Assembly: GCF_001522545.3 (NCBI RefSeq)
Contig: NC_031799.1
Coordinates: forward strand, 46,269,035-46,333,034
DNA length: 64,000 nt
Reading direction: 5' to 3'
Source: Parus major
Lineage: Eukaryota; Chordata; Aves; Passeriformes; Paridae
The number at the start of each line of letters is the position of its first letter. The first letter of the stretch is position 1. Positions 12,801 to 26,560 of this stretch are shown here, one piece after another. Under the pieces are notes generated by a model that saw only the letters and a list, made by a program, of their open reading frames with translations, searched no databases and was not told the DNA's origin. Both the position numbers and the translations under genes were made by a program.

Positions 12801-15239
12801 CCCAAAACTACCAGAAGAAGTCTGTGTGGATGGATGGCAATGTGCCTTTGCTTGATCTGACCAATTCTCTCTTTGAAGACCAGGAACTGAAATTTTATAA
12901 ATCAAGGAGCTGGAGGGAGGAATGATTTCCTAGATTTCCTCTCTTCTCTCCTACTTATTTGAATACAGAAGCCCAAGAACTAAGGGGCCACAAAGAGAAA
13001 CTGCATGTCTCTCAGCTGTGGGAAACCTAATGCACACCTTCAAAATAAACAGCAAAGTTCCCCAGTGTCCTTGCCCTCTAACACTTTGTAGCACATGACA
13101 AAAGTAGAGGAGTTCTCTGGCTTCTGTAAAAACCCTAACATGTCATCATCCTGTGTTAGGTGGCCAGCTGACTCCATAAATCCTCTGAGCCCCTGTGTGC
13201 TGTCTCCACCCTGCCTGTGCACACAGAGAGCAGCTTGCGCCCAGCACCTTGCTTGTGGTGTGAGCAAACAGCCCACGGGCCAGCGATGCCCTGGGACGGG
13301 GCCAGCGATGGGTAATGACACTCAGTGCCAGATGACCTGGCACTGGGAATTTCCCTTCCCTCACTGAAACTCCCTTGTGTGCCCTGCTCAGGCAGTTTTA
13401 TCGCCAAATGCCCTGGATTGTCTTCATCAGCAGGGTTGAGAAATCAGTCCCAGACAGCTCCTCACTACCTATCCAGAGGGTGCATTTGTGCAAGGCACCA
13501 GTGCTGCTGGAAACACAGCACCAGGTCCAATAACCAGGGCTTGGCAGCCGTGCTGGTGCGCAGAGGTAAAAGAAGTTTCTCCAGGAAACTCTGGCTGGAA
13601 GTTTATAAGTAGTCTCTTACTTGATGGGTTAAAGGACAAAGTCGAGTACCTTTTATTATTTAATCTGTCCTGAAGTTCACTGCAATTCAAGGTTGCTGTA
13701 AAAAACATAAATCTTTACCTTATCTTTTTCCATCTGATTCATAGTGAATTGTCTGATATGTCCTCATTGACAGAGGAATATTTAAATATAAGCAAGAAAC
13801 AAGCAGATAAGAGCTCGAAAGAGCATATCCCTGGTTTTATATAAAACAACACTAAAGGCAGACAAGTTGTGGAATACATGCATATACAGATATGTATTCC
13901 ATATACAGTGTGTTGCTCAGATGTGTTTTCCCACAACAAAACCCCACAGAAATTCTTCAGACTTTCATCCCAAGAACTTCCACAGTTAGCACTTCTATCT
14001 CTCTCTCTCCTCATTGCTTCCTCACTAAGTGATTTTTGCAATACCCTTGAGTAAGTAACACCAATATTAAGAATGAAATGGTTGATACTCTTCTCCCTAT
14101 TTGACCACAGCAAAGGATGTTATTTTGAGTCACTATAAAGAAAAAGTCACAGTTCTTCATCAAGAGTAAGGATTTGTGTCAGAAGTTGTCTCAAACTACT
14201 TATGAAGTGTGAAAGTCTACACTGTGCCTTTTCTCAAGTCTAATTTTATTGGTAAATTGATCTGGCTGTTTTTTTGAGGAGAATAATCCTTTGTAAAAGA
14301 GCTATATTCTAATCAAACCTTTCCATATGAAAAAAATACTTATATGAAAATTTTAATTTTAATACTGTTAATACTATTTAATTTTCTTTTTAGTTGACAA
14401 TGTTAAAAAAAAAACAACTTTTATTTCTGAAAATAGTTTAATTCACAGATCATTTAGATTTAAGTCTATGGTCAATCATTTAGATATTGATTATTATGGA
14501 GAGTAAGACTATGGTCAAAATTAGACCAAAATTCATTATGACATTTGTATTTGCCAAACTTTTTGCTTTTAAACACTTTTCTTACTTTTTGGACCTCTTG
14601 TCCTAACTAGGTTTGGGACTTTGTATTTCATGCTTAAATTTTTTTTTTTGGAGGCAGGAGATATTTCCCTCTTGAGATTTCCAGTTTTGAAAGGAGGTAT
14701 TTACTTGGTAAGAGCACAAAAAGACACAAACACGGAGCAGGAATAAGCAACTGGAAAAGAGACTCCAAACCTCTGGCAGATCCTGAGTTTCTTCCAAGGC
14801 TTCAATCCTTTTCTTTTGGATATTTCCCCTGTTTTACATAAACTAAAAACTGGTCAGGAGAACCAAGACAATTCCTTCTTGAAAAGGCAGACTCTTTCCA
14901 AATAACCAGGGAATTTTAAGACACTTAGGACTGCCCATGGAAGCAAGGTGCATCTTTGTCACCCCTCGAAGCACAATGGGGCTGTGGAATGCAGTGGCCT
15001 CTCCAGGGCTCAGACTTTGGCTGCACTAGGGTAGGGCTTGGATTGTGTGCAGAGTGCATGGGAAAGGGAGGCTGCTCCTGGAGGAGCTGCAATATTTTAA
15101 CACTGGCTCAGGTTGATAATTTGGTCTGCTGAAAGGCGTGTTGGAGCATGTTTGCAGCAATTGTTTCCAAACCAGAGTGGGAAGAGTCACAGGATGAGTA
15201 ACTGTGGCTAAACCCCTGTCAGCCAGTGGGGAAGCAGAC

Positions 15240-15282
15240 GATAACACATTGTAAACTGATTAGATAACACATTGTAAACTGA
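15240..15282. repeat. 20-bp tandem duplication
   Basis: GATAACACATTGTAAACTGA occurs at 15240-15259 and again, identical, at 15263-15282. This suggests a recent slippage or repair event. Confidence 0.9.
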
Positions 15283-17624
15283 ACACCCCATCATTTATAG
15301 ATGTGTCTTTTACATTAAAAGAAAACCAAAACAATCAAGAAACCCTTTTAGAAGTAAGAGTTCTTTTTCCGAAAGTTGGAGTTTATCTGGAGTACGTGGA
15401 CGAATTAACTGTTCAAGTGATTTGAAATTATCAAGAAGCTAAGCTGCAACATGTGTGAATAACCTGGAATTTCAAGGTTTTTGACTAGAAACAGATTATT
15501 GGTTTTCAGAGTGCCAAACTGAAAAGATAATTTTTCAAGGTATGGGGAACAAATTAGAAAGGCTCTAAACAAAAGTAATACTCGATCTGCCTAACAGGAC
15601 ACCCCATTTTAGCTTTTTAAAGTATGTTGAGTCTTTACCACCTCAGCTGTTTCAGTTCTGAGAAATGGTATAAAGCAAATTACTTGTAAGCATCGATGTT
15701 TTGTATGTACAACCAGTCTTTAGGGTGGATATTCCCTTTCTTTCTATAAAATCAAAGTAAAATAATGGAAGTTAAGGACACAGCCATTCACAGAGAATTC
15801 TAATAGCACATCAACACTGAGGAAAGAGAAGAAGAAGTAGGATGCTTCAGAAAATGTAACCAAAATATGGCATTAACTTTGCCACATGGCATGTTTAAAA
15901 ATAATTTATAAATAGCATGCTATGTATCTATTCTACTTCAGTTGTCTTCTCTGATTTCAGGACTAGTACATTACATAGCATCTAATAAAATATACAGAAA
16001 ACTGACTGTGTCAAATTAGGACTTTATTAATTATTCACATGCAAAGAAAAATTAACATTACTGTTACACTATTTACAATACTTTGAAATATACTAGACAT
16101 CTACTGATATTCTGCTGGAAAAGGTTATACATAAAATGTAGATGTGAGCCATCTAAAGCTGAATTCATAATACATCCACAGACCTTAATTTTGGCTTTGG
16201 TACTTTCACACAGAAAAAGGAGATTTCTCCTCTGAGTGTCTCAAATACAAACTCACTGATGGTAAGAATGGCACACACGTGAAACTACGCAGTTTATTTC
16301 AATAAATACTTCTTGTGCTCACTTTAGTTTTTGCAAGTATTTGATCAGCTACTTCTCATCCAACAAGAATAAGTTAACAGTAGTATCATTTCCTTTCATA
16401 ATATCCAGACAATACGTAGTAATGCCCAGGGCAATGGTAAGTTAATGCCATTAGTGAGTTAGTACCATGACTACATGGTACTACTACATGGTTTTGTAAC
16501 ACAAATAATATGATCACTCTGCAGTAAGGGGTTATGCCTCAACCATGCACAACCTGAATTCCTGTCAGGTCTGTTTCATCTGTACCTTTGTAAGCAAGTG
16601 CCTGTTCAAACACTCTCCCACTTGCTTTTATGACTTCCCACGAGCCACACATAAGGTGTTCCTCAGTTTTCTCAACAGTAAGAACACTATCCTCACTCCA
16701 GCGAAGTCTGTTTCTCTAGAATAGTCTTTTGAGGATGCTGCAGAGACACCTACGGTTGCTGCCTCTGCAGACACCAACCCCCCACCCACAGCCTCGACTC
16801 TTCCCTCTGCCAGCTAGATATCATACTGCCTTTGGGTAGGAGGGCAATGATTTTCCACATTACTTTAGCACACATTTCATCCTCTAGATTTGCCATGCCT
16901 TTGGTGTGATCACAGTGATTCCTGGAAAGAAATAGGGGAATTTCCACAATGGCTGTCTTTGTACTTATTCTGAATCACAAAAGGTATGAGTGTTTCACAA
17001 AGCACCCAGTTTGTTCAGACCTTGGTGAACTGGGAAGTGCAGGACATTTGAATCTTTCTTCTGCTGTATTTCACCTGGCAGAGGCTCAAGGGGTTGAAGC
17101 AGAGACTGTTTTTTCAAAAGGAGGATCCACAATATGGTCTGGGGAACTTTGCATTTTTAAGTATTTGAGATGAACATTGTACAGTAAGAAACTTCCTGAC
17201 TCAATACCCTTGTTTTGTCTAATATGCACAAGGCTTTCAGCTTCAATCTCTTCAACTGAGACCTCTCATCTGCAAAGATTTGGGAATTTCTCAGGAGAAA
17301 ACTCTGGAGGGGATAATGTGCACTCTGCTGTTGTGGTGGCACAAGCCTAGGTCAAGATGATGTTGAAGTGAAGAGTGACTGGTGGCTCAGTGGGGCAGCA
17401 AATAGTACATGGCACTCTCACCTCTGCTCTTTGAGGTCTCACCCCAGTGTTGGCAGCAGCATTTATACAGCGCACTGATATCACATCAGCCTGAGCTACC
17501 ACTGCCTGCCCATACTCAGCCTTGATCAAAGACTACTGGGTTTGAGAAGACAGCCTCTGAGCATTTCCCCCTTTAGCTAAAGCATTTCTAGCTCTTTATG
17601 GTCTTCAATTAATGAACTAAGTAC

Positions 17625-17676
17625 AAAATAAATAAAAATAAATAAACAAAATAAATATAAATAAACAAAATAAATC
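17625..17676. repeat. (AAAT)n-like microsatellite
   Basis: AAATAAATAAAAATAAATAA with AAAC variants, low complexity. Confidence 0.85.
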
Positions 17677-19744
17677 AGGAGGTAATTAGTCACCATGATT
17701 CACTTATCAAGCTTTATGAATTTATTAGTTTCAGGTGGATGGGCCTCTCTTTCAAAGGCACTAAAAGCTTAGCTTGCTGCTCCCCTGTGTGTTGGTGGGA
17801 TTGAGTACATTGCTCATCATTAATTAATAGATTGGATTTTCATTCACTAGATGAACTAATTAAAACTTCCACTAGTAGGTGACACAGCATAAACAAACTT
17901 CTGAGCAATGTGAAGCTGAGATATGCGAGACCAAACAAGATAAACATTTTTTTTTCAGAAAATATGTAGGCAAAACTTATTTTCTCCTGTTAGAACTTCA
18001 GCTATCAACATTGCAACTTTTTATTTTTAGTATCAACTGCAGTTTTTCTCTGGCTTGCATGCTCATAATTTCTCCTTGGCTGATATTAGCACTGTCCCTC
18101 TAATCCGGCATTGCAGACAACTAGAAAAGGGGATTGGAAAGGGGTAATAACATGTAAACATTTATGAAAGACAAGAATGACTCTGAAGGACTGACCGCAA
18201 GACTGTGGGTGGCTACATCCGTTTGTATCATTATTGAGAGACAAGTATCCAGAGATTTCAGGGAAAAACAAGAGTCAGGAAGAGAGGGGAAATTCAACAT
18301 ATTCAAAAGCCCTCAAAAAATGTAAAGGAGTGATCTTGCAAACAGGCAATTAAAAGGGAAATGAGAAGAGTTTGGGGCATTTTAGTCACAGAGTGGTATC
18401 CTGTGATTTAACATATAAAACATTTATTTTTAGACAATTTTGCTATGCATTTTTTTCTATGATATATGAAGAGTCTTTGTCTACCTCTGATTTCAGAAAG
18501 TTTTTTTATTGCCAGATCAGGGTTTTCTTGATTCTGTCTCTGGATGCATGATCTTTTAGGAAGGACTTAAGATACTGCTCTAACATCATACTTTTCACTG
18601 GGATCCTGTTGTCTGAAATCTCAAGGAAGTCCCTCTTCCATGTGTTAAACTTAGAGTTCTGTGAATGGGCACAAACAGAAAAATATTTTGTGCTCTTCAG
18701 TTAAAATGTTTTCCCTTTCCCAATAACTAAACAATGTTTTCCTCTTGGTCATTGAATATAAGCAAGAAGAATCCATGGATCGTGATCCCCAGTCTCACAT
18801 TCTTTTTTAACACATGAGAATGAAAAAGATCGTACAAATCTGGAAATATAAATATTTAATGACTAAATGACCTAAGCAAAAATGTTTTACTGCTGAGGTC
18901 ACCTACAAGTTTTATCACATGAGCCTTTTCCAAAATAAATAGGGTGTAATGACACCTAAGCAAAATGCATGCAGGCTTGAGAGTAATCTGAGGAATTTGT
19001 TTTTACTCTTTATTAACAGTACTCAAAGTAAGATTTCAGTCTCCAACAACTGAGAGGAGGTGGAGATCAATGGACTAAATGAAATGAGAAAAAAAGAAGC
19101 AATTGCTTGGGTATTCAGAGCAGAATAAACCAGAGCTACAATATATAATATGGAAGGGGGTAAGATACTAACAACAGTTGAGACATTTCAGAAGATGAGA
19201 AAAGAAGCAAAATTTCTGTCTGGAACAGAGTTTAAGTCAGAGATCAGAGGTGCTTAGGGGTAGAATCTACAGGCTGACAGAACAGTTGACAGATTATGAG
19301 CCAAGGAGAAGGCATTTGCACAGGGAAAATAAAACAAGCTATAAAGAGCAAGTGCTAAATGTTTTGGTGGGAAAATTTAGCCTATCGTGCAAGTTAGGAA
19401 GGAGCACCAAGATGTCTGAAAATAAAAGACTGTGTTATAAAAGAAAAAAACAAACTAACTAATGATTGATAATGAAAAGAAAAAATCATTCAGAAATCTT
19501 TCCACTCAGAAGCACATAAACACTATTTAATTATTGTGAGTAACAGGAAGAAAAATCCCAGGATCCTTTTTAAATCCAAAATATATTGTAAATCCAAAGC
19601 ATAGGAAGAGGAAGAAAGCATGCACAATATTGTTTCCTAAAGCAATAAAAACTACACCCATGAGATATGCTGAGTGCAACAACATATTTGTCTGAATGAA
19701 TCAAATTTGAATGGGGCTTGTTGTACTTTCTATTCAGTGTGGGA

Positions 19745-19762
19745 GCTAGCTAGCTAGCTAGT
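19745..19762. repeat. (GCTA)n microsatellite
   Basis: Four consecutive GCTA units, self-complementary. Confidence 0.85.
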
Positions 19763-22198
19763 GCTTTCCTGACTTTCCTCCCTGCTGTACTTGCTGTGTG
19801 TTACACAAGCGTCTCAGTCACAGAAATTCTGGGTATTGCTGTCATGTCTTGAATCATTCTTGACTGTCTTTGTGTCTGTCCAGGTGTGTATTTAACTCTG
19901 AGTTTCACCCAAGAAAAGCCAGTTTGCAGCAGAGACCTGAACTCAGCTCAACATATGCCTTTTTTTTCCACAAACACAGATGTTTGAGATGACACACCCT
20001 TTGTGTAGTAGTACCAATGAACAACCCTTCTAAGAATCCACAGTGGTGGGAAGAACACTGCATATAATTCAGAAACTACAAATAGGCAGGTGTTTGATAA
20101 ATATGCTTTTCTGTGGATGGTTAGTTGGGGATGTGGTTATTGTGGTTGCTAATTATAATGACTGTCATTTACACCAGGCTCTGAGATAGAAGACTGATTT
20201 CTGGGAGTTGATTTCAGGCATGATAACCTTATAAATTCAAAAAAAGCTCAATTTAAAAAGTCTTGGGTGCAGTGTGAAGTAGATGCTAAGGGGAGGGGAG
20301 CTTCTGTGACTCTTGGCCACAAGGCAGTACACCCTGAATCACTGAACCAGCAACAGGCACACATATGTTGGAAGCTATGCCAGGATGAACAGCACCCACC
20401 ACATTTCCATCTCCTGCCCCTCTCCATGCTGGGATGAGACCCTATATCTTCAAAGCAGTGATGGAGATTGATGAGGGACTTGGTTAGAGGAAGGTGAGGC
20501 AGCTTTAAATACAGGGTACAAATACTGAGAGAGAAATTGTATCTAATCAGAAGGCTAGGGGATGTGGAAAGCCTGGTGCAGAGTACAATGAGCCACCTAC
20601 CACACTGTTCTTTATGTTTGTTTTTATAAAAAAATTGAGTCCTTTCTCGGTGAACCCATTCATCCTCAACTACTAGTAAATCTTGATTTTGTAAGGAAAA
20701 GGCACAGTTTGAGTCAGAGGCTGCCATGCTGCATCCTAGACATGGTGAAGTTAAAAAATATTACTTGAAGATACTCACCTTGTCTGATCACAAGAGCAAG
20801 TGAGATAGTGTAAAATACCATGCAGTCCAGAATTGAGTCTGATATGGATTAGCAGAGATCCTGATGCTCTTGTACTGGGTTTTTCCAATCAAAGCACCTA
20901 TTAATCCCCAAGGGTTTCTTATAACTGCATTTTCTAGAGGGCACACAGTGGTTATAAACAGTTAACAATTGAATAGACTTATCTAATGAGAATAAATCTC
21001 AGCACAAATTGCCAAGAAAAACAGATGTTTGTTTTCAGCTGGAAGTCTCAGGGATAATGCTTTTTAATACATTTTGCCAACTTTTGATTTTGCTTTGCTG
21101 TCAAGACATCCAACATCTTTCTATGCCTATTGCTCTGAGGCATATTTGTAAAATCCAAAAAAGCCCACAAGAAGCCAGACCCATCTCTAAGCATAAACTG
21201 TGTGAACAAACAGGATGTTTTCTGGCACTGTCCTTGGTTTCCTTTCTGCCTGAGTTATTAAGGTCATTCTCTCAGTCTCACAGTGAGAGACAAGGAGCAG
21301 ACCACAAATTAATTTGTAATGCTTCTGAAGCTACCTTTTCTGTTCTGAAATGCATGGGCTATTTCCTTGGAAATGATCACTTAACACTGCCCATGGGCCC
21401 ATCTGTTCATTGAAAAGGAAGCTGCATGACAGCACTTATTTTGAGAACACTTATGATTAATTAGGAATATCTTTAAACATATGCATACAGTCAGATGATC
21501 AGCAGTAATGATAACAATAACACATTGTTATTATGGATATTTGCATAATTTTATTTAAATACCTTTTATTGCATTATTTTCTTGTTCTACCAGAAGATTT
21601 GGAAAGTCAGTTGTGCAAGTGTTGTCTGAGTCTTGAGCTAATCTACTGTTCCAAAATTCATCTGAATCAGTAATTCTGTCATCATAAAAAAACACCTTTA
21701 CATTTGGGGAAGTTTCTTTTATTGCCAACATCTAAATATTTGAATTAATGCAAAATATTTACAGGAAAAAAAGAAGACAGGGTCTCTGAAGACACTTGTA
21801 AGATTGTTATGTGGAAGACAGTTCTTTTGTGACTTAGCAAATATTGTTAATCTTTAGTAATTACTTGCATCTGTGGAGACGTGTGTGCTCTGACCCTGAG
21901 CTTTATTTGCTTACTTCAGGATTGTTTTTTCCTTTGAGCTGAAAAAGCACACGTCAGAAGACAAACAGTTTGCAAGTGATTCTCGGGAGGATCTCAGAAG
22001 TGGGACTCTAGGCCTGTTGTTTGGATCTAGTGTAATAATTCATGGAGCTGCCAGTTGGGTAATTTTGTGAGATTACTTCCAGCAGATGACAATACTGATG
22101 TGACGCATTCTCAGGATTTCTGTGGATGCAAGAGCACTCAAAGAAGAAGGAAGCACAGTCTGAAGACAGTGGAAAACAGAAGAAACTATATTGCCACT

Positions 22199-22412
22199 CA
22201 AAAAAAAAACCAAACAAAAACCTCCCAAAAAACCCCCAAACAAAACAAAACCCTAAAACAAAACAAAACAAAAAAACCCAAACACAAAACAAAAAGAACC
22301 CCAAAAAACAAACAAACAAACAAAAAACTTAACCCACCAAAAAAAACCCCCAAAAACCAAAGAAAACAAAAAAGAAAACCCCACAAAAATACCCCAAAAA
22401 ATTCACAAAAAA
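22199..22412. repeat. A/C-rich low-complexity tract
   Basis: About 210 bp almost wholly A and C on the plus strand (AAACCCC, AAAACAAAACA, AACAAACAAACA). An open frame across it is Lys/Pro/Asn/Thr-rich only because of this composition. Confidence 0.9.
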
Positions 22413-24599
22413 AACTAGGTAGCAGATTTGACTACCTAAGTCTGTTCTGGACTTAAAACTTTCAGATAAAACATTTGGGGTCTGTTGAGAAGAACTTTTA
22501 AGGAGAAGTGTTGGCACTGAGCAGTATTGCACCAGGCAGGTCCTCTGTGGTAAATATTAAATCAATGGGGCAGTTATGTTGCATGAGGCTGGTGGGATTG
22601 GCCAACTGTGAAAAGAGGAACCTTTGCTATCCCTCAGCACCCACACACTTCCTCGTCAGCACTGAACTTGATAACACGGTCTGTAAAAGACCACTATTTT
22701 CTCTGCCCCTTGCTGATAACAGCATGTCCTCCACACCAGGCACTGAGCTCTGCAAACCCCATGAAGATGTGCTCTGTTCCAGGAATTGTCTTACCAAACC
22801 CTGCCTGCCTCGCTGCTCCTTGGCAGTGTGTGCCTTTGCTGTGGAGTCCTGATGTCTGTCCTGGAAAACCCAAGGAGGAATAGGAAGGAGCCCAGATCCC
22901 CTGTTTTGCTGAAAGGGAGGCTATGTGGGAAGCCTTAGAGGTGATTGTGGTGCCTCTGTGTGGTGGAAAAGGGAGCTTGAAATAGGTGAAAATAAAAGCC
23001 CCTTCAGTTATTCTGGAGATAACAGAAAGTACACACAATGATGGGAACAGTTTTGATTTTCCCATCTGGACCATGCCCCTTGGCTTTCTCGTTCACCCGT
23101 GTGAAATGCTGGCTGCAGATGTGAGAGGGAAAGGTCGATGGTCCTAGGGGATGAAAAAAAATATCGGCCAAGGTTACTTGGGTTGGTGTGAGCTAGTTAA
23201 GGGCTCTACAGGCAGCCTCTGGGCAAGAAAAGGAAAAGGATCCCGCGGGGTCTTGGCAGCACCTGCTGCTGAGGGAGCAGCGCTGCTCTGTGGGGTGATG
23301 TCTCTGCAAGGCGCCAGAGCGGCTCCTCGGGCGGCAGGGTGGGAGCGGAGGTGCAGGTTTCACAGGGATTCCACCCGGAGAGGTCCTAACCACTGCTGAC
23401 AGCGGATGTGCCCTATTTGCAATTGGAAGTGCTCAGCTGACTGGGCTCCTTGTGCCCTGCTGTGACAGCGCTGCTCTGCAGCCAGGCACGATAAGGCGGG
23501 TGAATCACACCGCCCAAAATGCTCGACATCCGCATAAGTCATTGTTTTGCTGCGAGGTTTGACAGTTCCTTCCTGTTTTCCCATATCTGGGAGGTTGTTA
23601 TCCTTGGGACCTGCCCGCAGCACAGAAAACTGTCTGAAATTCAAAAGCAAGAGTTGGCTGGCACGGGATTTTTTTGTGTCTGGGGAAATCTGACAATTAT
23701 AGAATGTTGCAAAGAAGAATGTTTTTTTTAAAAAAAACCCAACTTTTAAAAACCCGGCAGGAATAAACATTTTGAAAGCTCCTTTGGTTAACTGGCTTCT
23801 TAATAAATCTTGAGGCCTTTTTGTTATTTAAATATTTCTCTTCTGCTTTAAGTTGTTTTAAGGTTTCTAAACTTATCCAAAATAAACATTGAAAATTGCT
23901 TGAACTGAAAAACCAGTTTCCTTTATTAAAATGTTACTAGAGAGTTTTGACAATACCAAAACACAACACCTTAACAAAATCCTATCAATAAGGGCCTTGT
24001 TTTGAACTGTGATTTTGACCAAAAAAAAAACCAACTCTATTATTTCTGTCAAAAGGATCAATCAAAATATTTTGGGCTATTTCTTTGCATACAGCTGCAT
24101 ACATGTAGAGATTGGCAAACACAAAAATTTGCCAGAAACAAAAGATGAAAATCCAGAAACATAAACATGCAAATTGAAAGTTATCATAGTTTTATACATT
24201 TTGAAAGTATTGAAATGCTTTTCCCATTTGCATTTCATTAAGCTTAAAGATAATACTCTTGACACTTTTCCAGTTACTTCAGAGAAAAAATTAATAATAT
24301 GGCTATAATCAAAATTCTTCATAAGGCAAATATTGGAGAGTTGCTGAGATGTGAAGAGACTGCATTGTGGATTTTGCAATCAGATCTAAATATTTAGATA
24401 AGTGCAATAGCGTATGTTAGTTCAAGGTGAGAAAACAGGCACCAGAGACTAAATAGGAACCAGTGACAAGATATTTGTGGGTGGTGTATAAGCAAGTTCC
24501 CCTGTAATGCCAGTACTAAAATGGCCTAAGAAATGTATTGGGTAGCATTAAGTTGAAATGAAGCTTTTTTCCCCCCACTTATTTAATATGTGCCATCAA

Positions 24600-24895
24600 C
24601 GCAACTATTTCTATAGTGTTATTAAAGATGTTGGTAAAGTACAAAGGGTTCATAGCAGAGCCACAGAGATGAGTAATGACTTCAAAAACCTGTCCCACGC
24701 TAGGAAACTCAAAATAGTTGGCTTGCTGAAGAGGAAGTTAAGAGATGATCTGGTCCCAGAGGGTCAGCACTCATAAAGTGAGCAAGCCTTTGACTTTGTC
24801 TCTTAATCCTGGCAGATGAAAATAGCACAGGAACCAGAGAACAACAAGGGAAGATTAGAAACAAATCACAGTTTTTCAGCAGCAAATACATCTAA
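24600..24895 (+). mobile_element. Degraded CR1 LINE 3' region
   Basis: CATAGCAGAGCCACAGAGAT, then GGAAACTCAAAATAGTTGGC, GAAGAGGAAGTTAAGAGATG, CAGATGAAAATAGCACAGGA and TTCAGCAGCAAATACAT follow the order of the CR1 3' region on the plus strand. Divergence is high. Confidence 0.65.
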
Positions 24896-25859
24896 TCATT
24901 GAAAGAAGGTTTCAAAAATCAGGATAGGTTTTTCAGCTGAAAGTTTTAATTTGGTATTTAGGTATTTTAAAAAGAAAGAAAACCACTTTTGCCAGATAAA
25001 AAATATTTCTGAGAAATTTGGTGATTTGTGTTATTTAAGAGGCTATCAAGATGTCAGGAGTGATCCCTTTTAACATTACACTCAAGAAATTCTTGGTTCT
25101 TGTTTATCATCATCTTAATTTGGCATTCTTTCCATCAAGGAGGTTTGATGGATGATGTTTGTGTTACTTGGGTGCTCACAGTGATATATTTTGTTCCATT
25201 AAAAAATGAAGAGATTGGTTTCAACACTCTAGAAAGAAAAGGAGTTTAGGCTGCTCTTGCCAAGGGGGAGATCACACATCCAAGTACCAGAGGACTGGAG
25301 AAGAAATTTCCTAGAGACTATGGTAAAAAACTACTGCTGCTCAAAAAGTCAATGAGTTGACTGCAGCCAGCCCTGGATATGAGGATCTGACTGTAGAGAC
25401 ACAGTGGGGTGGGGAAGAAATTCATATGGGCCTTTCCATTTCCAGACTGTCTGAATCAGTTGCTGTGGATTTTCCCAATTAAGAAAGTGACCTGTTCTAA
25501 TTTTATTTCCATTAAAACTAAGCTCTTATCACTAAAATTGATTTTTGATGTTTTTTTAAGGACCTAATTTTGGATTAAGGTCTACACACACAGCCTTCAA
25601 AACTGACTAAATTAAGATACCCTTGCACCTTTTCTTTGTTTATTTAATCCCCTCAACTATTCCAGAAGTACTAAAAACTTTGATACTGTTTCTCTATTGT
25701 GTGGTGCCCATGTGATATTTTAGAAGGTCTAGAAGGTTCAGACTCAAATCATGGTGGTCTTCCTCCCTGTGACAGCTATTACTGAGGATTATTTGTTGGC
25801 TGTGTTTACAATGATGTTTTGGTGGAGATACTTTTCAGGCTCTCTGGGTGATCTGAGAC
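24896..25859. other. Intergenic, nothing recognised
   Basis: About 960 bp of AT-rich sequence with no gene, RNA or repeat that I can name. Confidence 0.65.
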
Positions 25860-26560
25860 ATCCAGACCTGTCTGATCTTCACATTCCTTAGTGCAGGTTC
25901 CCTAAACTAGTCTCTCCTACTGTTTTCCTAGCCTCCCCTTTATCCTCTCAAGCAGATGACTCTGTATGTCTCGGTTTTTCTTTATCAGCTTTATTTCATA
26001 GCCTTCTGATCATCTGCATTCTCCTTCTTCTCTTATGGGTCTTCAGTTGTAATGTATGTAACTGCAAGTATATATCACCCTTCTTAAGATGGGATGACTG
26101 AAACTGAGCAGATTTATTTGAAGATATATCAGCAGAGCACAAGAAATTTCTCCCTGGGTCTCAAGTTAGCCACCTGATCCCATGTCCCAGCGGGACCTCT
26201 TTGGTTTCAAAACCACATCCTTCCAGATGCCCTTCTGCAGAGCTATAATTGCCCATCACTTCCTACCCTGCATTTGCATTATTTGATTGCCATTTTTTGT
26301 CTAGAATTTTGCATTTTTCACCACTGAGAACTGAACCCAGTGTTTCCAGACCTTTTCTTTGATGTGCAAAAACTACTCTAACCTTGTTTTCTAACACATT
26401 TAACCTTCCAGTTCATACAACACTGATGGTGCAATAAACATATTCACTCTTCCATCATCCAAGTGATTAACAACAACATTGAATATCTGCCCGGGGTAGA
26501 CCCAAGGAAAACTTACTTGATGCATATATCCTGTTTGACATTTTTGTCACCTTTTCTTGA
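25860..26560 (-). mobile_element. Ancient CR1-like LINE fragment
   Basis: Reads in the antisense CR1 order: a CCTTCTTCTCTTATGGGTCT-like block, CCCTTCTGCAGAGCTATAAT, AGAATTTTGCATTTTTCACC and ATCATCCAAGTGATTAACAA, then a CCCGGGGTAGACCCAAGGAA-like block. Identity is low, implying an old insertion. Boundaries are approximate. Confidence 0.5.

Larger units (their letters stand above)
6786..24599. other. Long intergenic stretch, no gene recognised
   Basis: 17.8 kb of mostly AT-rich DNA. Contents seen: hairpin 7283-7320, (ATG)n at 9852, a 20-bp direct repeat at 15240, (AAAT)n at 17625, (GCTA)n at 19745, an A/C-rich tract at 22199, and GC-richer patches near 13030-13570 and 23220-23560. The longest open frame (20248-20727, minus, 159 codons) has no recognisable domain and is probably chance. 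Some old repeats may have gone unrecognised. Confidence 0.65.

Noticed and set aside
20248..20727. 159-codon minus-strand open frame, the longest in the left 47 kb
   Set aside because: No recognisable domain, no neighbouring exons and uneven composition. Expected by chance in this much sequence.
22055..22456. 133-codon Lys/Pro/Asn/Thr-rich open frame
   Set aside because: Created by the A/C-rich simple-sequence tract.
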